Positions 26,301 to 32,986 of a DNA stretch of 41,238 nt are shown here, in pieces (within the stretch, counting starts at the first letter, position 1; the number at the start of each line of letters is the position of its first letter). Where the stretch lies: positions 1-41,238 of the forward strand of contig REAB01000082.1 of assembly GCA_004293645.1 (NCBI GenBank), in the 5' to 3' direction. The position numbers and the translations under genes are program-made. Origin of the DNA: Cytophagia bacterium (GTDB lineage: Bacteria > Bacteroidota > Bacteroidia > Cytophagales > Spirosomataceae). The notes under the pieces are model-generated. The model was not told the DNA's origin. It made no database searches and was given only the letters and a program-made list of their open reading frames with translations.

Positions 26301-26953
26301 GGAGAGGATCCATCGCGGATTTTTTGGTGGTATTGGTTGGGGTTGGCTTCTGTTTGATTGGTCAAAACGTACAAATCCAAGTCGCCGTCGTTGTCATAGT
26401 CAAAAAAAGCGGCGTGCATGGAGTGGCCTGTGTCGGCGATGCCATACGCAGCGGCCATTTCTTTGAAAATGGGCGCGCCCGTTTGGTCGTTGCCTTGATT
26501 TACGTACAATAAATTGGCGCGTTGGGCTTCTATTTTTTTGGCCGTGGCTGTCAGGTAAATATCCATGCGTCCGTCGGCGTTGATGTCCACCAAACTCACC
26601 CCCGAACACCAGCGGCCTTGGTTTGAGATGCCCGTTTTGGTTGAAACATCTTCAAAACGCATTTGGCCTTTGTTCAAATAAATGCGACTATCGACCTGAT
26701 TACCAGAGAATACGACATCGGGCAGGCTGTCGCCGTTTAGGTCGGCAATGCCCACGCCACCGCCGTTATAGACGTACTCAAACTCTAAAATATTGAGGGT
26801 ATCGTTTTCAACAATTCGGTTGGCAAAAGCAATGCCCGAGTCGGTGGTAGTGATTTTGGTAAAGAGTTTTTTTTCTTGGCAAGCCGAAAAAAGGAACGCA
26901 AAGAAAATGACACACAGAGCCGCCGTATTAGAAAGTGAAGGTTTTTTTTTCAT
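23372..26953 (-). CDS. FG-GAP/VCBS-repeat lipoprotein with ASPIC/UnbV domain
   Basis: Very large (1193 residues) surface lipoprotein: lipobox LFSAC with C25, then an extended beta-propeller-like repeat region. I count about fourteen calcium-loop motifs of the D-x-[ND]-x-DG-x-x-D type, for example DLNGDSLPD, DINADGRMD, DYDNDGDLD, DLNRDGWKD, DFDHDGWRD, DVNGDDLDD, DADGDGDND, DYDRDGDLD, DFDNDGWVD and DFDLDGHLD. Between two blocks lies an ASPIC/UnbV domain (GLGATVQLFYGNNQTQVYEH...RGYLSTVEAVGHFGLA...VRWPNGKMQRL). Such proteins often accompany SusC/SusD pairs in Bacteroidota and are presumed to bind extracellular ligands. ATG 26953 is chosen over a TTG at 26977. Ca2+ binding is predicted from the motifs. 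Confidence 0.9.
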   Translation of the reverse strand: MKKKPSLSNTAALCVIFFAFLFSACQEKKLFTKITTTDSGIAFANRIVENDTLNILEFEYVYNGGGVGIADLNGDSLPDVVFSGNQVDSRIYLNKGQMRFEDVSTKTGISNQGRWCSGVSLVDINADGRMDIYLTATAKKIEAQRANLLYVNQGNDQTGAPIFKEMAAAYGIADTGHSMHAAFFDYDNDGDLDLYVLTNQTEANPNQYHQKIRDGSSPTTDRLYRCDWAENAPQPVYTNVSQMAGIQIEGYGLGINICDLNRDGWKDIYVTNDYLSDDLMYVNNQNGSFTDQAARYFKHTSNSAMGNDVADINNDGLMDIIAVDMLPKDNARKKKLMGPNSYQTYLNNDLFGFSHQYVRNTLQLNMGNRPRSNEPVFSEISLLAGVAETDWSWTPMLADFDHDGWRDLIITNGFPRDITDRDFSQFRSESGSIASHEYMMGQIPVVKISNFAFQNKGDLTFEDVSDKWGFSEPSFSNGAVYADLDLDGDLDIITNNINDSAFVYQNNLNPLAASQKETSFLRLKFKGEKHNVQGLGATVQLFYGNNQTQVYEHSPYRGYLSTVEAVGHFGLANIDNIREIRVRWPNGKMQRLQNVKPNQVLTLDIQNAQENGTDFWQKATENQLFNDVTDSLGVRYVHHEVEFIDFNVQKLLPHKLSQYPPSVATGDVNGDDLDDFFVGGSRFRKGAFFVQNTNGKFAQTDLLPGKDSLEKTQEDMGTLLFDADGDGDNDLYIASGGVESSPNAPAYQDRLYLNDSKGNFALAPNALPPLRVSKSCVRATDYDRDGDLDLFVAGRVNPGQYPKPVSSFILRNDGPRGTKNSPHFTDVTAQIAPDLPQMGLVCDALWTDFDNDGWVDLLVAGEWMPLTFLKNNNGTFGVKNTALDSKKGFWNSLAAGDFDHDGDIDYIAGNQGLNALAKGNEEQPFSILAGDFNQDGSYDAIPFVYFPDQYRQPKRVPFHGREDLIKQVIQMRRRFLKYADFVDATYENLLTKEERKDALELDATYFASAYVENKGNGNFDLKPLPTLAQLSPVNGMVAADFDLDGHLDVLMVANDYGNETSVGRYDASNGLLLKGNGKGHFVPLTQATTGFYVPFNAKGLAQLKAKNGNRLLVATQNRGPLKIFSQPLSSLVWIDAQPTDAYALIRTKDGKTQRQELYYGASFLSQSARRLVLTGQETAVEMVDFKQKKRKVR

Positions 26954-27046
26954 GCTTTTTGTTGCGTATTCATTCAATTTAAAAGGGCTGGGTGTAATTC
27001 TTTGAGTTTGATTTTGGCGTGAAAATCAATGGCTACGCTGCCATTC

Positions 27047-27096
27047 AAAAAAGCGAAGCCGCAACCCAATCTAACAGGCTACGACTTCGCTTTTGT
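27047..27096. terminator. Terminator downstream of trxA
   Basis: Stem AAAAGCGAAG (27049-27058) with CTTCGCTTTT (27085-27094) and a long loop; on the minus strand it ends in T's. It separates trxA from the FG-GAP gene. Confidence 0.65.
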
Positions 27097-27146
27097 TGTC
27101 ATTCAAACGGTATATTCGTCTAAAATTCCAGAATGTGGGCGTTCAA

Positions 27147-27476
27147 TTAAGCTGGTTGCAATTGCTTTTGGAGTTTTTCTTCCAATACTACCGCTGGTAC
27201 CGCGCCAATTACTTTGTCCACAATTTCGCCATCTTTGAACAACAAGAGCGTAGGAATGCTACGAATGCCAAACTTCATGGCCGTTTCGGGGTTCATATCT
27301 ACATCTACTTTGCCAATAATGGCCTGCCCTTCGTACGACTCTGCCAAACGGTCCACTACTGGCCCAATTATTTTGCAAGGACCGCACCATTCGGCCCAAA
27401 AATCAACCAAAACGGGTTTATCAGAGTTAATTATTTCGCTAAAATTAGCGTCGGTTATTTCGAGTGCTTTACCCAT
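27147..27476 (-). CDS. trxA: Thioredoxin
   Basis: Cytoplasmic thiol-disulfide reductant of 109 residues, normal length. It has the canonical active site FWAEWCGPCK with cysteines at 31 and 34, the buried Asp in VLVDFWAEW, and the cis-proline motif SIPTLLLFKDGE. No signal peptide. miaA lies 34 bp upstream on the same strand, so the two genes probably share a transcript ending at the 27047-27096 hairpin. Confidence 0.96.
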   Translation of the reverse strand: MGKALEITDANFSEIINSDKPVLVDFWAEWCGPCKIIGPVVDRLAESYEGQAIIGKVDVDMNPETAMKFGIRSIPTLLLFKDGEIVDKVIGAVPAVVLEEKLQKQLQPA

Positions 27477-27510
27477 AATATTTTTTAAAAATTAGATTGT
27501 GAATAAGAAA

Positions 27511-28446
27511 CTACGTAGTACCGCGCAAAAGTTCCCTGGTGGTTATTTCTTCCACCAAGTCGGCCATTGGCCGCTGGGCATCAAGCCAATGAATCACAAA
27601 ACCATCGCGCTCCATTTTTCTAAAATAAGTCATTTGGCGTTTGGCAAACTGGTGAATGGCCACGTTTAGTCGTTCAAATAGGGTGTTGTAATCTAACTGC
27701 CCTTGCACGTATTGCGTCAAAAATTTGTACTCTAAACCATAAAAAATCAACTGTTCGGCAGCTACGCCGTTGTTGAGCAAGTTGGTTACTTCTGCTACCA
27801 TGCCATTTTGCAAACGCTCCCGCAAGCGAGCGGTGATGTAGGCGCGGCGGGTTTCGACGGGCAGGCTGAGGCCATAAATTGAGTGATTGAATGATTGAAT
27901 CCTTGAATCATTTTTATGGGTCCAACCTAAACCCAACTTTGAGTGCAAATGCTGGGCTATTTCGATGGCTCTGATGAGGCGTTTTCGGGTAGAAATGTCG
28001 GCCAAAGGGCTGTATTCAGAGGGTAGTTTTTGAAATAGCAGGCGTAGTTCGTCGTCGGTTTGGGTAGCCAACGCCTCGCGCAGCGGCTCATTGATGGGCA
28101 GGTGCGTAAACTCGTAATTGTTTAGAACAGCTTCAATATAAAAGCCCGTGCCACCGCACAAAATAGGCAACTTGTTGCGGCCCACAATGTCGGTCAATGC
28201 CGCGTTGCAATCGTGCTGATAGCGGCTCACATTGTAGGCATCTCCCGCCGCCACTACGTCAATTAAGTGGTACGGAATGGCTTCACCGTCAAGCACATAC
28301 TCGGTCAAATCTTTGCCCGTGCCAATGTCCATGCCGCGATATACCTGCCGCGAGTCGGCACTGATAATTTCGCCGTTGAGGCGCTGGGCCAAGCGCACCG
28401 CCAAACGAGTTTTGCCACAAGCCGTGGGACCAAGAATAACCAGCAT
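27511..28446 (-). CDS. miaA: tRNA dimethylallyltransferase
   Basis: Adds a dimethylallyl group to N6 of A37 in tRNAs reading UNN codons. The 311-residue protein has the P-loop GPTACGKT (6-13, with Cys where Ser is commoner), DSRQVYRGMDIGTGK, the LPILCGGTGFYIEAVLNNYE motif, RKRLIRAIEIAQ, and the C-terminal RQMTYFRKMERDG segment. The variable linker at about residues 179-190 (DSRIQSFNHSIYG) is encoded by four imperfect 8-nt tandem repeats (27879-27910), a low-complexity insertion that keeps the frame. It is upstream of trxA and divergent from the NlpC/P60 gene. Confidence 0.95.
   Translation of the reverse strand: MLVILGPTACGKTRLAVRLAQRLNGEIISADSRQVYRGMDIGTGKDLTEYVLDGEAIPYHLIDVVAAGDAYNVSRYQHDCNAALTDIVGRNKLPILCGGTGFYIEAVLNNYEFTHLPINEPLREALATQTDDELRLLFQKLPSEYSPLADISTRKRLIRAIEIAQHLHSKLGLGWTHKNDSRIQSFNHSIYGLSLPVETRRAYITARLRERLQNGMVAEVTNLLNNGVAAEQLIFYGLEYKFLTQYVQGQLDYNTLFERLNVAIHQFAKRQMTYFRKMERDGFVIHWLDAQRPMADLVEEITTRELLRGTT
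27879..27910. repeat. 8-nt tandem repeat inside miaA
   Basis: Plus-strand TTGAGTGA, TTGAATGA, TTGAATCC, TTGAATCA: four contiguous octamers sharing TTGARTNN, inside the miaA coding region. A change of one unit would shift the frame. Confidence 0.7.
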
Positions 28447-28504
28447 TTATTTGGTTTTTTAGAAAAAATACGCTCAAATATGCACTAAAAACAAGATTTG
28501 GTAC

Positions 28505-28512
28505 TATTTTTG
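28505..28512 (+). promoter_or_regulatory. -7 element of the NlpC/P60 gene
   Basis: TATTTTTG, matching TAnnTTTG, 32 nt before the ATG, close to the spacing seen at the SDR and tyrS promoters. No clear -33 box. Confidence 0.3.
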
Positions 28513-28544
28513 TTTTTGATTCATGCAAAAAAGGCGAATATCTG

Positions 28545-29030
28545 ATGTTCAAAAAAATATTTTTTTGCTGTTTATTCTTGTTTTCATTCTCGAGTTTTGC
28601 GCAAGTTACTACCGACTCTACGGCCCATGCTTCGCCTGTCAAAAGCGTCTTAGATTTTGCTCGTAAACACTTGCACATTCGCTACCGTGGCGGCGGTACC
28701 AGCACCAAAGGGTTTGATTGTTCGGGCTTTGTGCGGCACTGTTTTACCACGATTGGGGTGCGGCTTCCTCATTCGAGTGCAGCCCAAATTTTGGAAGGCA
28801 TCGAAGTAAAAATCAACCAAGTACGCCCAGGCGACTTGCTGTTTTTTAAGGGTTCAAACGCCAAAAGTACGCGCGTAGGCCACGTGGGTATGGTGGTAGA
28901 AGTAACCAACGGCTACGTCAAGTTTATTCATTCGGCTTGGAAAGGCGGCGTGCGCTACGATTTTTTGCAGGCTAAATATTACCAAAAGCGTTTTGTGGGA
29001 GTTAGGCGGGTTTGGAAGAAATCGCTTTGA
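28545..29030 (+). CDS. NlpC/P60-family (C40) cell-wall peptidase
   Basis: Exported cysteine peptidase of 161 residues that likely cleaves peptide stems of peptidoglycan. A signal peptide (MFKKIFFCCLFLFSFSSFAQ) is followed by a single catalytic domain: Cys59 in GFDCSGFV, His113 in RVGHVGMV, and a third polar residue, His129, in KFIHSAW. The GG-G run before the Cys (YRGGGTSTKGFDCSGF) is typical. There is no separate cell-wall-binding domain. It is followed by a 24-bp terminator hairpin, so it is probably monocistronic. Confidence 0.93.
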   Translation: MFKKIFFCCLFLFSFSSFAQVTTDSTAHASPVKSVLDFARKHLHIRYRGGGTSTKGFDCSGFVRHCFTTIGVRLPHSSAAQILEGIEVKINQVRPGDLLFFKGSNAKSTRVGHVGMVVEVTNGYVKFIHSAWKGGVRYDFLQAKYYQKRFVGVRRVWKKSL

Positions 29031-29085
29031 ATTTCCTGAAAATTCATTTACGTTTATTTATCCCCACCGACGGCGTAGCTACTTC

Positions 29086-29138
29086 AAACACACAAAACGG
29101 GCTTCTGGAGCAATTCCAGAAGCCCGTTTTGTGTGTTT
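29086..29138. terminator. 24-bp terminator after the NlpC/P60 gene
   Basis: Perfect stem 29086-29109 / 29115-29138 with a 5-nt loop (GCAAT), GC-rich core around CGGGCTTCTGGA and a T-rich end. Strong, and able to work in both directions. Confidence 0.9.
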
Positions 29139-29219
29139 TGACGTTTGCTTTTGTTAAAGTTTTTTCAAGAGTTCGCCGCTCGCTTCGTACCTTTGGTGCG
29201 CATCTACCATTCTCTAAAC

Positions 29220-30221
29220 ATGATTTTGATAACGGGCTGTAACGGACTCGTCGGGCAAGCAGTAGCGCGGCTTTTATTAACCCAAAACCACGCCATTCGG
29301 GCCATCAAAAGGCCAGGCAGCGACTTGCGTTTGCTGCGCGACATCGAAGACCAGATTGAATGGATAGAAGGCGACGTGCTCGATGTTTTAGTACTCGAAA
29401 AAGCCTTGCTGGGCGTAGAATACGTGGTTCATGCGGCAGCTTTGGTGTCGTTTGCGCCCAAACAACGCGCCGAAATGTACCAAGTAAACGTGGAAGGAAC
29501 GGCCAACGTGGTCAATGCTTGTTTACGGGCGGGTGTCAAAAAAATGGCCTTCATTAGTTCTATTGCCGCGCTGGGGCGGCCCGTTCCTACTGGCAACTCG
29601 ACCGCCGCCGTGTCTATAAACGAAGACCAAAAATGGGAGGAATCGCCGCTCAACTCGCACTACGCCAAGAGCAAATACTTAGCCGAACTCGAAGTGTGGC
29701 GCGGCGTGGCAGAGGGGTTGTCTGTGGTGGTGGTCAATCCGAGTGTAATACTGGGCGAAGGCGACTGGAAGCGCAGCAGCACGCAGCTTTTTAAGTACGT
29801 TTACGACCAAAAGCAGTTTTACACGGAGGGTTTTATCAATTACGTGGACATTCAAGACGTAGCCCGCGCGGTGGTAGTTTTGTTGTTGTCGGACATCAAG
29901 AACGAACGCTTTATTTTGAACGCAGGCCACACTCCCTACCAAGAATTGTTTGCGAAAATGGCGGCAGCTTTTGGCAAAAAAGCCCCGCATTGGCGCGTTT
30001 CGCCCAATCTCATTCCGTTGATATGGCGCATCGAAGCCTTGCGCTCGTGGCTGACGGGCAAGGCCCCGCTCATTACGCGCGAAACCGCCAAAACAGCCCG
30101 CTCGCGCGTGGTTTTTGACGCATCTAAAATCAAAAAAGAACTTCATTTTGAGTTCAATTCGCTCGACAAAACCGTAACGAGGGTTTGTGAATATTTGGTA
30201 CAAAACCAGCCTTTGGATTAA
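29220..30221 (+). CDS. NAD-dependent epimerase/dehydratase-family protein
   Basis: Extended SDR of 333 residues. The N-terminal Rossmann motif is ITGCNGLVGQAVA (TGxxGxxG), followed by the conserved Asp segment EGDVLD, HAAALVSF, the active-site Ser in FISSIAALG and the catalytic YAKSK (YxxxK). VVVNPSVILGEGDW and the FINYVDIQDVARAVV motif place it near dihydroflavonol-4-reductase-like and nucleoside-diphosphate-sugar epimerase proteins. ATG 29220 begins the Rossmann strand; the longer frame from 29145 adds unrelated residues that run back into the upstream terminator. The substrate cannot be assigned. Confidence 0.88.
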   Translation: MILITGCNGLVGQAVARLLLTQNHAIRAIKRPGSDLRLLRDIEDQIEWIEGDVLDVLVLEKALLGVEYVVHAAALVSFAPKQRAEMYQVNVEGTANVVNACLRAGVKKMAFISSIAALGRPVPTGNSTAAVSINEDQKWEESPLNSHYAKSKYLAELEVWRGVAEGLSVVVVNPSVILGEGDWKRSSTQLFKYVYDQKQFYTEGFINYVDIQDVARAVVVLLLSDIKNERFILNAGHTPYQELFAKMAAAFGKKAPHWRVSPNLIPLIWRIEALRSWLTGKAPLITRETAKTARSRVVFDASKIKKELHFEFNSLDKTVTRVCEYLVQNQPLD

Positions 30222-30523
30222 AGTTTTTACAATTATAAGTAATTTGGTATAAATAAACGACGTTTCAATTTTGTATAAAACTTTGATAATAAGCACTTTG
30301 CGATTCTATTGACTATCGACTATTGACCGTGGACCGTTATGAAACGGGGCAATGAACGAAGCAAAAGTTTTTTTCATTACACCGTTAAGTTTTTACAATT
30401 TTTAAATAAAATCTCAAAGTTGAGTTACAAAATGATAGCAATAAGCGGTAGTTTTTATAATTTTGGCCTACCCAAAGGTTGGCCACGCCAGCCTGCTTAA
30501 ATTATAAACTTCAAATCTAAAAA
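30222..30523 (+). other. murA upstream region
   Basis: No gene seen. It holds four TNGACYR heptamers (30309-30336: TTGACTA, TCGACTA, TTGACCG, TGGACCG) and a consensus -7 element TAATTTTG (30458-30465), 58 nt before murA, without an obvious -33 box. Confidence 0.45.
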
Positions 30524-31831
30524 ATGGCTTCTTTTAAAATAACGGGTGGGCGGCAATTGAAGGGCGAAATAACCCCGCAAGGCGCAAAAAACGAAGCCTT
30601 ACAGATATTGTGCGCGGTTTTGCTAACCAAAGAACCCGTTACTATTCACAATATTCCCAACATCCGTGACGTAAACCAGCTCATCAATCTGCTCGGCGAT
30701 TTGGGCATCAAGCGCACCCGCCTCAACGACAGTTCCGTTCGCTTTGAGGCTTCCGATGTGCACCTCGACTACATGGAAACCGACGGCTACCGCCAAAAAG
30801 CCGCTGCCCTGCGCGGCTCGGTGATGCTGCTTGGGCCGCTGCTGGGGCGGTTCAAAAAAGGAAGAATTCCGCGTCCTGGCGGTGATAAAATTGGCCGCCG
30901 CCGCTTAGATACGCACTTTGTAGGTTTTGAAAAACTGGGCGCAAAATTCGACTACGACCCCAACGACGGTGGTTTTTACCAAGTAGATGCCTCCAATTTG
31001 CACGGTGCTTATATGCTCCTCGACGAAGCCTCCGTAACGGGTACGGCCAACCTCGTAATGGCCGCCGTGCTGGCCGAAGGCACTACCACCATTTACAACG
31101 CCGCTTGCGAGCCTTATTTGCAGCAACTTTGCAAAATGCTCAACCGCATGGGGGCTAAAATAAGCGGAGTGGGGTCTAATTTACTCACCATCGAAGGCGT
31201 AGAAATCTTGCACGGCACCGAACACACCATGCTGCCCGACATGATTGAGATTGGCTCGTTTGTGGGGCTCGCCGCCATGACACAGAGCGAAATTACCATC
31301 AAAAATTGCTCCATTCCCGATTTGGGCATTATTCCGAATGTTTTTCAAAAATTGGGCATCCAAATTGAGTTTCGCGGCGACGATATTTTTGTGCCTGCCC
31401 AAGACCACTACGAACTCGACACTTTTATTGACGGCTCTATGCTCGTCGTAGCCGACGCGCCTTGGCCAGGTTTTACGCCCGACTTGCTCAGTATTGTGCT
31501 GGTTACGGCCATTCAGGCCAAAGGTACGGTGCTGATTCACCAAAAAATGTTTGAAAGTAGGCTGTTTTTTGTGGACAAACTCATTGAAATGGGGGCGCAG
31601 ATTATTTTGTGCGACCCGCACCGCGCTACGGTGGTAGGCTTAAACCGCGAAATTCCGTTGCGGGGTATCCGCATGACTTCGCCCGACATCAGGGCGGGGG
31701 TGTCGCTGCTCATTGCGGCGTTGTCGGCCAATGGTACCAGTATCATTGACAACATCGAACAAATAGACCGTGGTTATCAACACATTGACACCCGCCTCAA
31801 CGCCATTGGGGCTGAAATTGTACGTTTGTAA
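30524..31831 (+). CDS. murA: UDP-N-acetylglucosamine 1-carboxyvinyltransferase (Asp-type MurA)
   Basis: First committed enzyme of peptidoglycan synthesis: transfers enolpyruvate from PEP to UDP-GlcNAc. The 435-residue protein starts FKITGGRQLKGEITPQGAKNEAL, with the conserved KN pair, and includes ALRGSVMLLGPLLGRF. In the active-site loop the usual Cys of PGGCxIG is Asp121 (PRPGGDKIGRRRLDTH, codon 30884-30886). Asp enzymes are active but are not alkylated by fosfomycin in the species where this has been studied. The remaining regions (YLQQLCKMLNRMGAKISG, PDMIEIGSFVGLAAM, SRLFFVDKLIEMGA, IRMTSPDIRAGVSLLIAAL) are intact. Confidence 0.96.
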   Translation: MASFKITGGRQLKGEITPQGAKNEALQILCAVLLTKEPVTIHNIPNIRDVNQLINLLGDLGIKRTRLNDSSVRFEASDVHLDYMETDGYRQKAAALRGSVMLLGPLLGRFKKGRIPRPGGDKIGRRRLDTHFVGFEKLGAKFDYDPNDGGFYQVDASNLHGAYMLLDEASVTGTANLVMAAVLAEGTTTIYNAACEPYLQQLCKMLNRMGAKISGVGSNLLTIEGVEILHGTEHTMLPDMIEIGSFVGLAAMTQSEITIKNCSIPDLGIIPNVFQKLGIQIEFRGDDIFVPAQDHYELDTFIDGSMLVVADAPWPGFTPDLLSIVLVTAIQAKGTVLIHQKMFESRLFFVDKLIEMGAQIILCDPHRATVVGLNREIPLRGIRMTSPDIRAGVSLLIAALSANGTSIIDNIEQIDRGYQHIDTRLNAIGAEIVRL

Positions 31832-31976
31832 AAGAAAAGTAATTATTCGTAAATACTGAAACGTAATAAGTTGTAATGGAAGTAATATATTTGTAACACT
31901 TTGTTTATTAAACTATTACTACCAAATTACCCAGTGTTAAAAATCAAAAATAGTAACAATTATTTAGTCCAACACT

Positions 31977-31984
31977 TAATTTTG
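31977..31984 (+). promoter_or_regulatory. -7 element of the histidine-phosphatase lipoprotein gene
   Basis: TAATTTTG (TAnnTTTG) 23 nt before the ATG; no clear -33 box at the usual distance. Confidence 0.3.
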
Positions 31985-32007
31985 GCAATAAACAGAGGCA
32001 TACATCT

Positions 32008-32901
32008 ATGAAAAACCATTTTTCTCTTTCCCCCTTTTTACCCCTTACCCCTTACCCCTTACCCCTTGTTCTTCTCACTTTACTGCTCTACGCCTGCGGT
32101 AAAGCCGAAGACCCTATTATTCCGCTCAAACCCACCGATTTTGACGCTACGCCGCGCATCATTGGGTTGTCAGAAAAACTAAAAATTAAAGTAAACCAAG
32201 CCGTAACGTGGAAAACCACGGCGGGTGGTATTTCGCAAACTTCTGCCGATACGCTTACTTTTACCCCCCCGCCCACCAGCGGCGTGTATAAAATTACGCT
32301 CAAAAGCACCCGCGACCCCAAAGATAGCCTCCATCTTATTGTTGTTGCCACGGCCCGCGCCGAAGTGTTTAAACCCATGCAAAAAGGCGGATACGTACTC
32401 GTTTTTAGACACACTGCCGCCGACGTTGGCAGCGACCAAACTGGTTCTACCGTACCCGAATGGTGGAAATCGTGCGACTCAAAACTGGCGCGACAGCTCA
32501 ACGACCAGGGCAAAAAAGACGCAAAAGACATTGGTAATATCCTTAAAACCATGCAAATACCCGTGGCGCGGGTAGTGTCGAGCGAGTTTTGTCGCTGCTT
32601 CACCACCGCCGATTTAATGGCGTTGGGCGTACCAACCCAGCAATCAAAAGATTTAACGTTTGCCGTTTATGAAGAACTCAACCGCTACGCCAATACCCTA
32701 AAAGTGGCCAACAGCCAACCCATTGATACCAAAAATACGGTGTTGAGTATCCATGCGGGGTTTTCGGGTAATGTTCCCATGGTGGCACCGCTCTCAAACT
32801 TGCAATGGGGCGATGCCGCCGTGTTTCAACTGCAAGCAGGCCAAACCTCCCGCTATTTAGCCACGCTGCAAGTCCGCGATTTTACGGATTTGGTGAAATA
32901 A
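32008..32901 (+). CDS. Lipoprotein with histidine-phosphatase domain
   Basis: Envelope lipoprotein of 297 residues. The signal is unusual: its N-terminal part (SPFLPLTPYPLPLVLL) is encoded by a 7-nt tandem repeat, and it ends in a lipobox LLYAC with C30. Residues about 35-110 look like a small Ig-like domain (VTWKTTAGGISQT...TSGVYKITLKSTRDP). The rest is a histidine-phosphatase domain: VLVFRHTAAD carries the catalytic Arg-His (RHT rather than RHG), SSEFCRCFTTA matches the second arginine motif, and VLSIHAGFSGN provides the second His. The essential residues appear present, so activity is plausible; the substrate is unknown. Confidence 0.82.
   Translation: MKNHFSLSPFLPLTPYPLPLVLLTLLLYACGKAEDPIIPLKPTDFDATPRIIGLSEKLKIKVNQAVTWKTTAGGISQTSADTLTFTPPPTSGVYKITLKSTRDPKDSLHLIVVATARAEVFKPMQKGGYVLVFRHTAADVGSDQTGSTVPEWWKSCDSKLARQLNDQGKKDAKDIGNILKTMQIPVARVVSSEFCRCFTTADLMALGVPTQQSKDLTFAVYEELNRYANTLKVANSQPIDTKNTVLSIHAGFSGNVPMVAPLSNLQWGDAAVFQLQAGQTSRYLATLQVRDFTDLVK
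32038..32065 (+). repeat. TTACCCC x4 heptamer repeat in a signal-peptide coding region
   Basis: Four perfect contiguous TTACCCC units beginning 30 nt after the ATG of the phosphatase lipoprotein, preceded by similar C/T-rich sequence. Since 7 is not a multiple of 3, gain or loss of one unit would frameshift the gene before the lipobox. Confidence 0.85.
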
Positions 32902-32986
32902 AAAAGGTAATTGGTCGTAATTCAATTGCTGCAACTCATTCCCTTTACTTACATCGTTAAACTTTCATTTTTTTAAATTAAAAGTT

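Noticed and set aside
25925-26512. 195-codon plus-strand frame inside the FG-GAP gene region
   Set aside because: Antisense to the Asp-rich repeats of the FG-GAP protein, which produce Val-rich open frames on the opposite strand.
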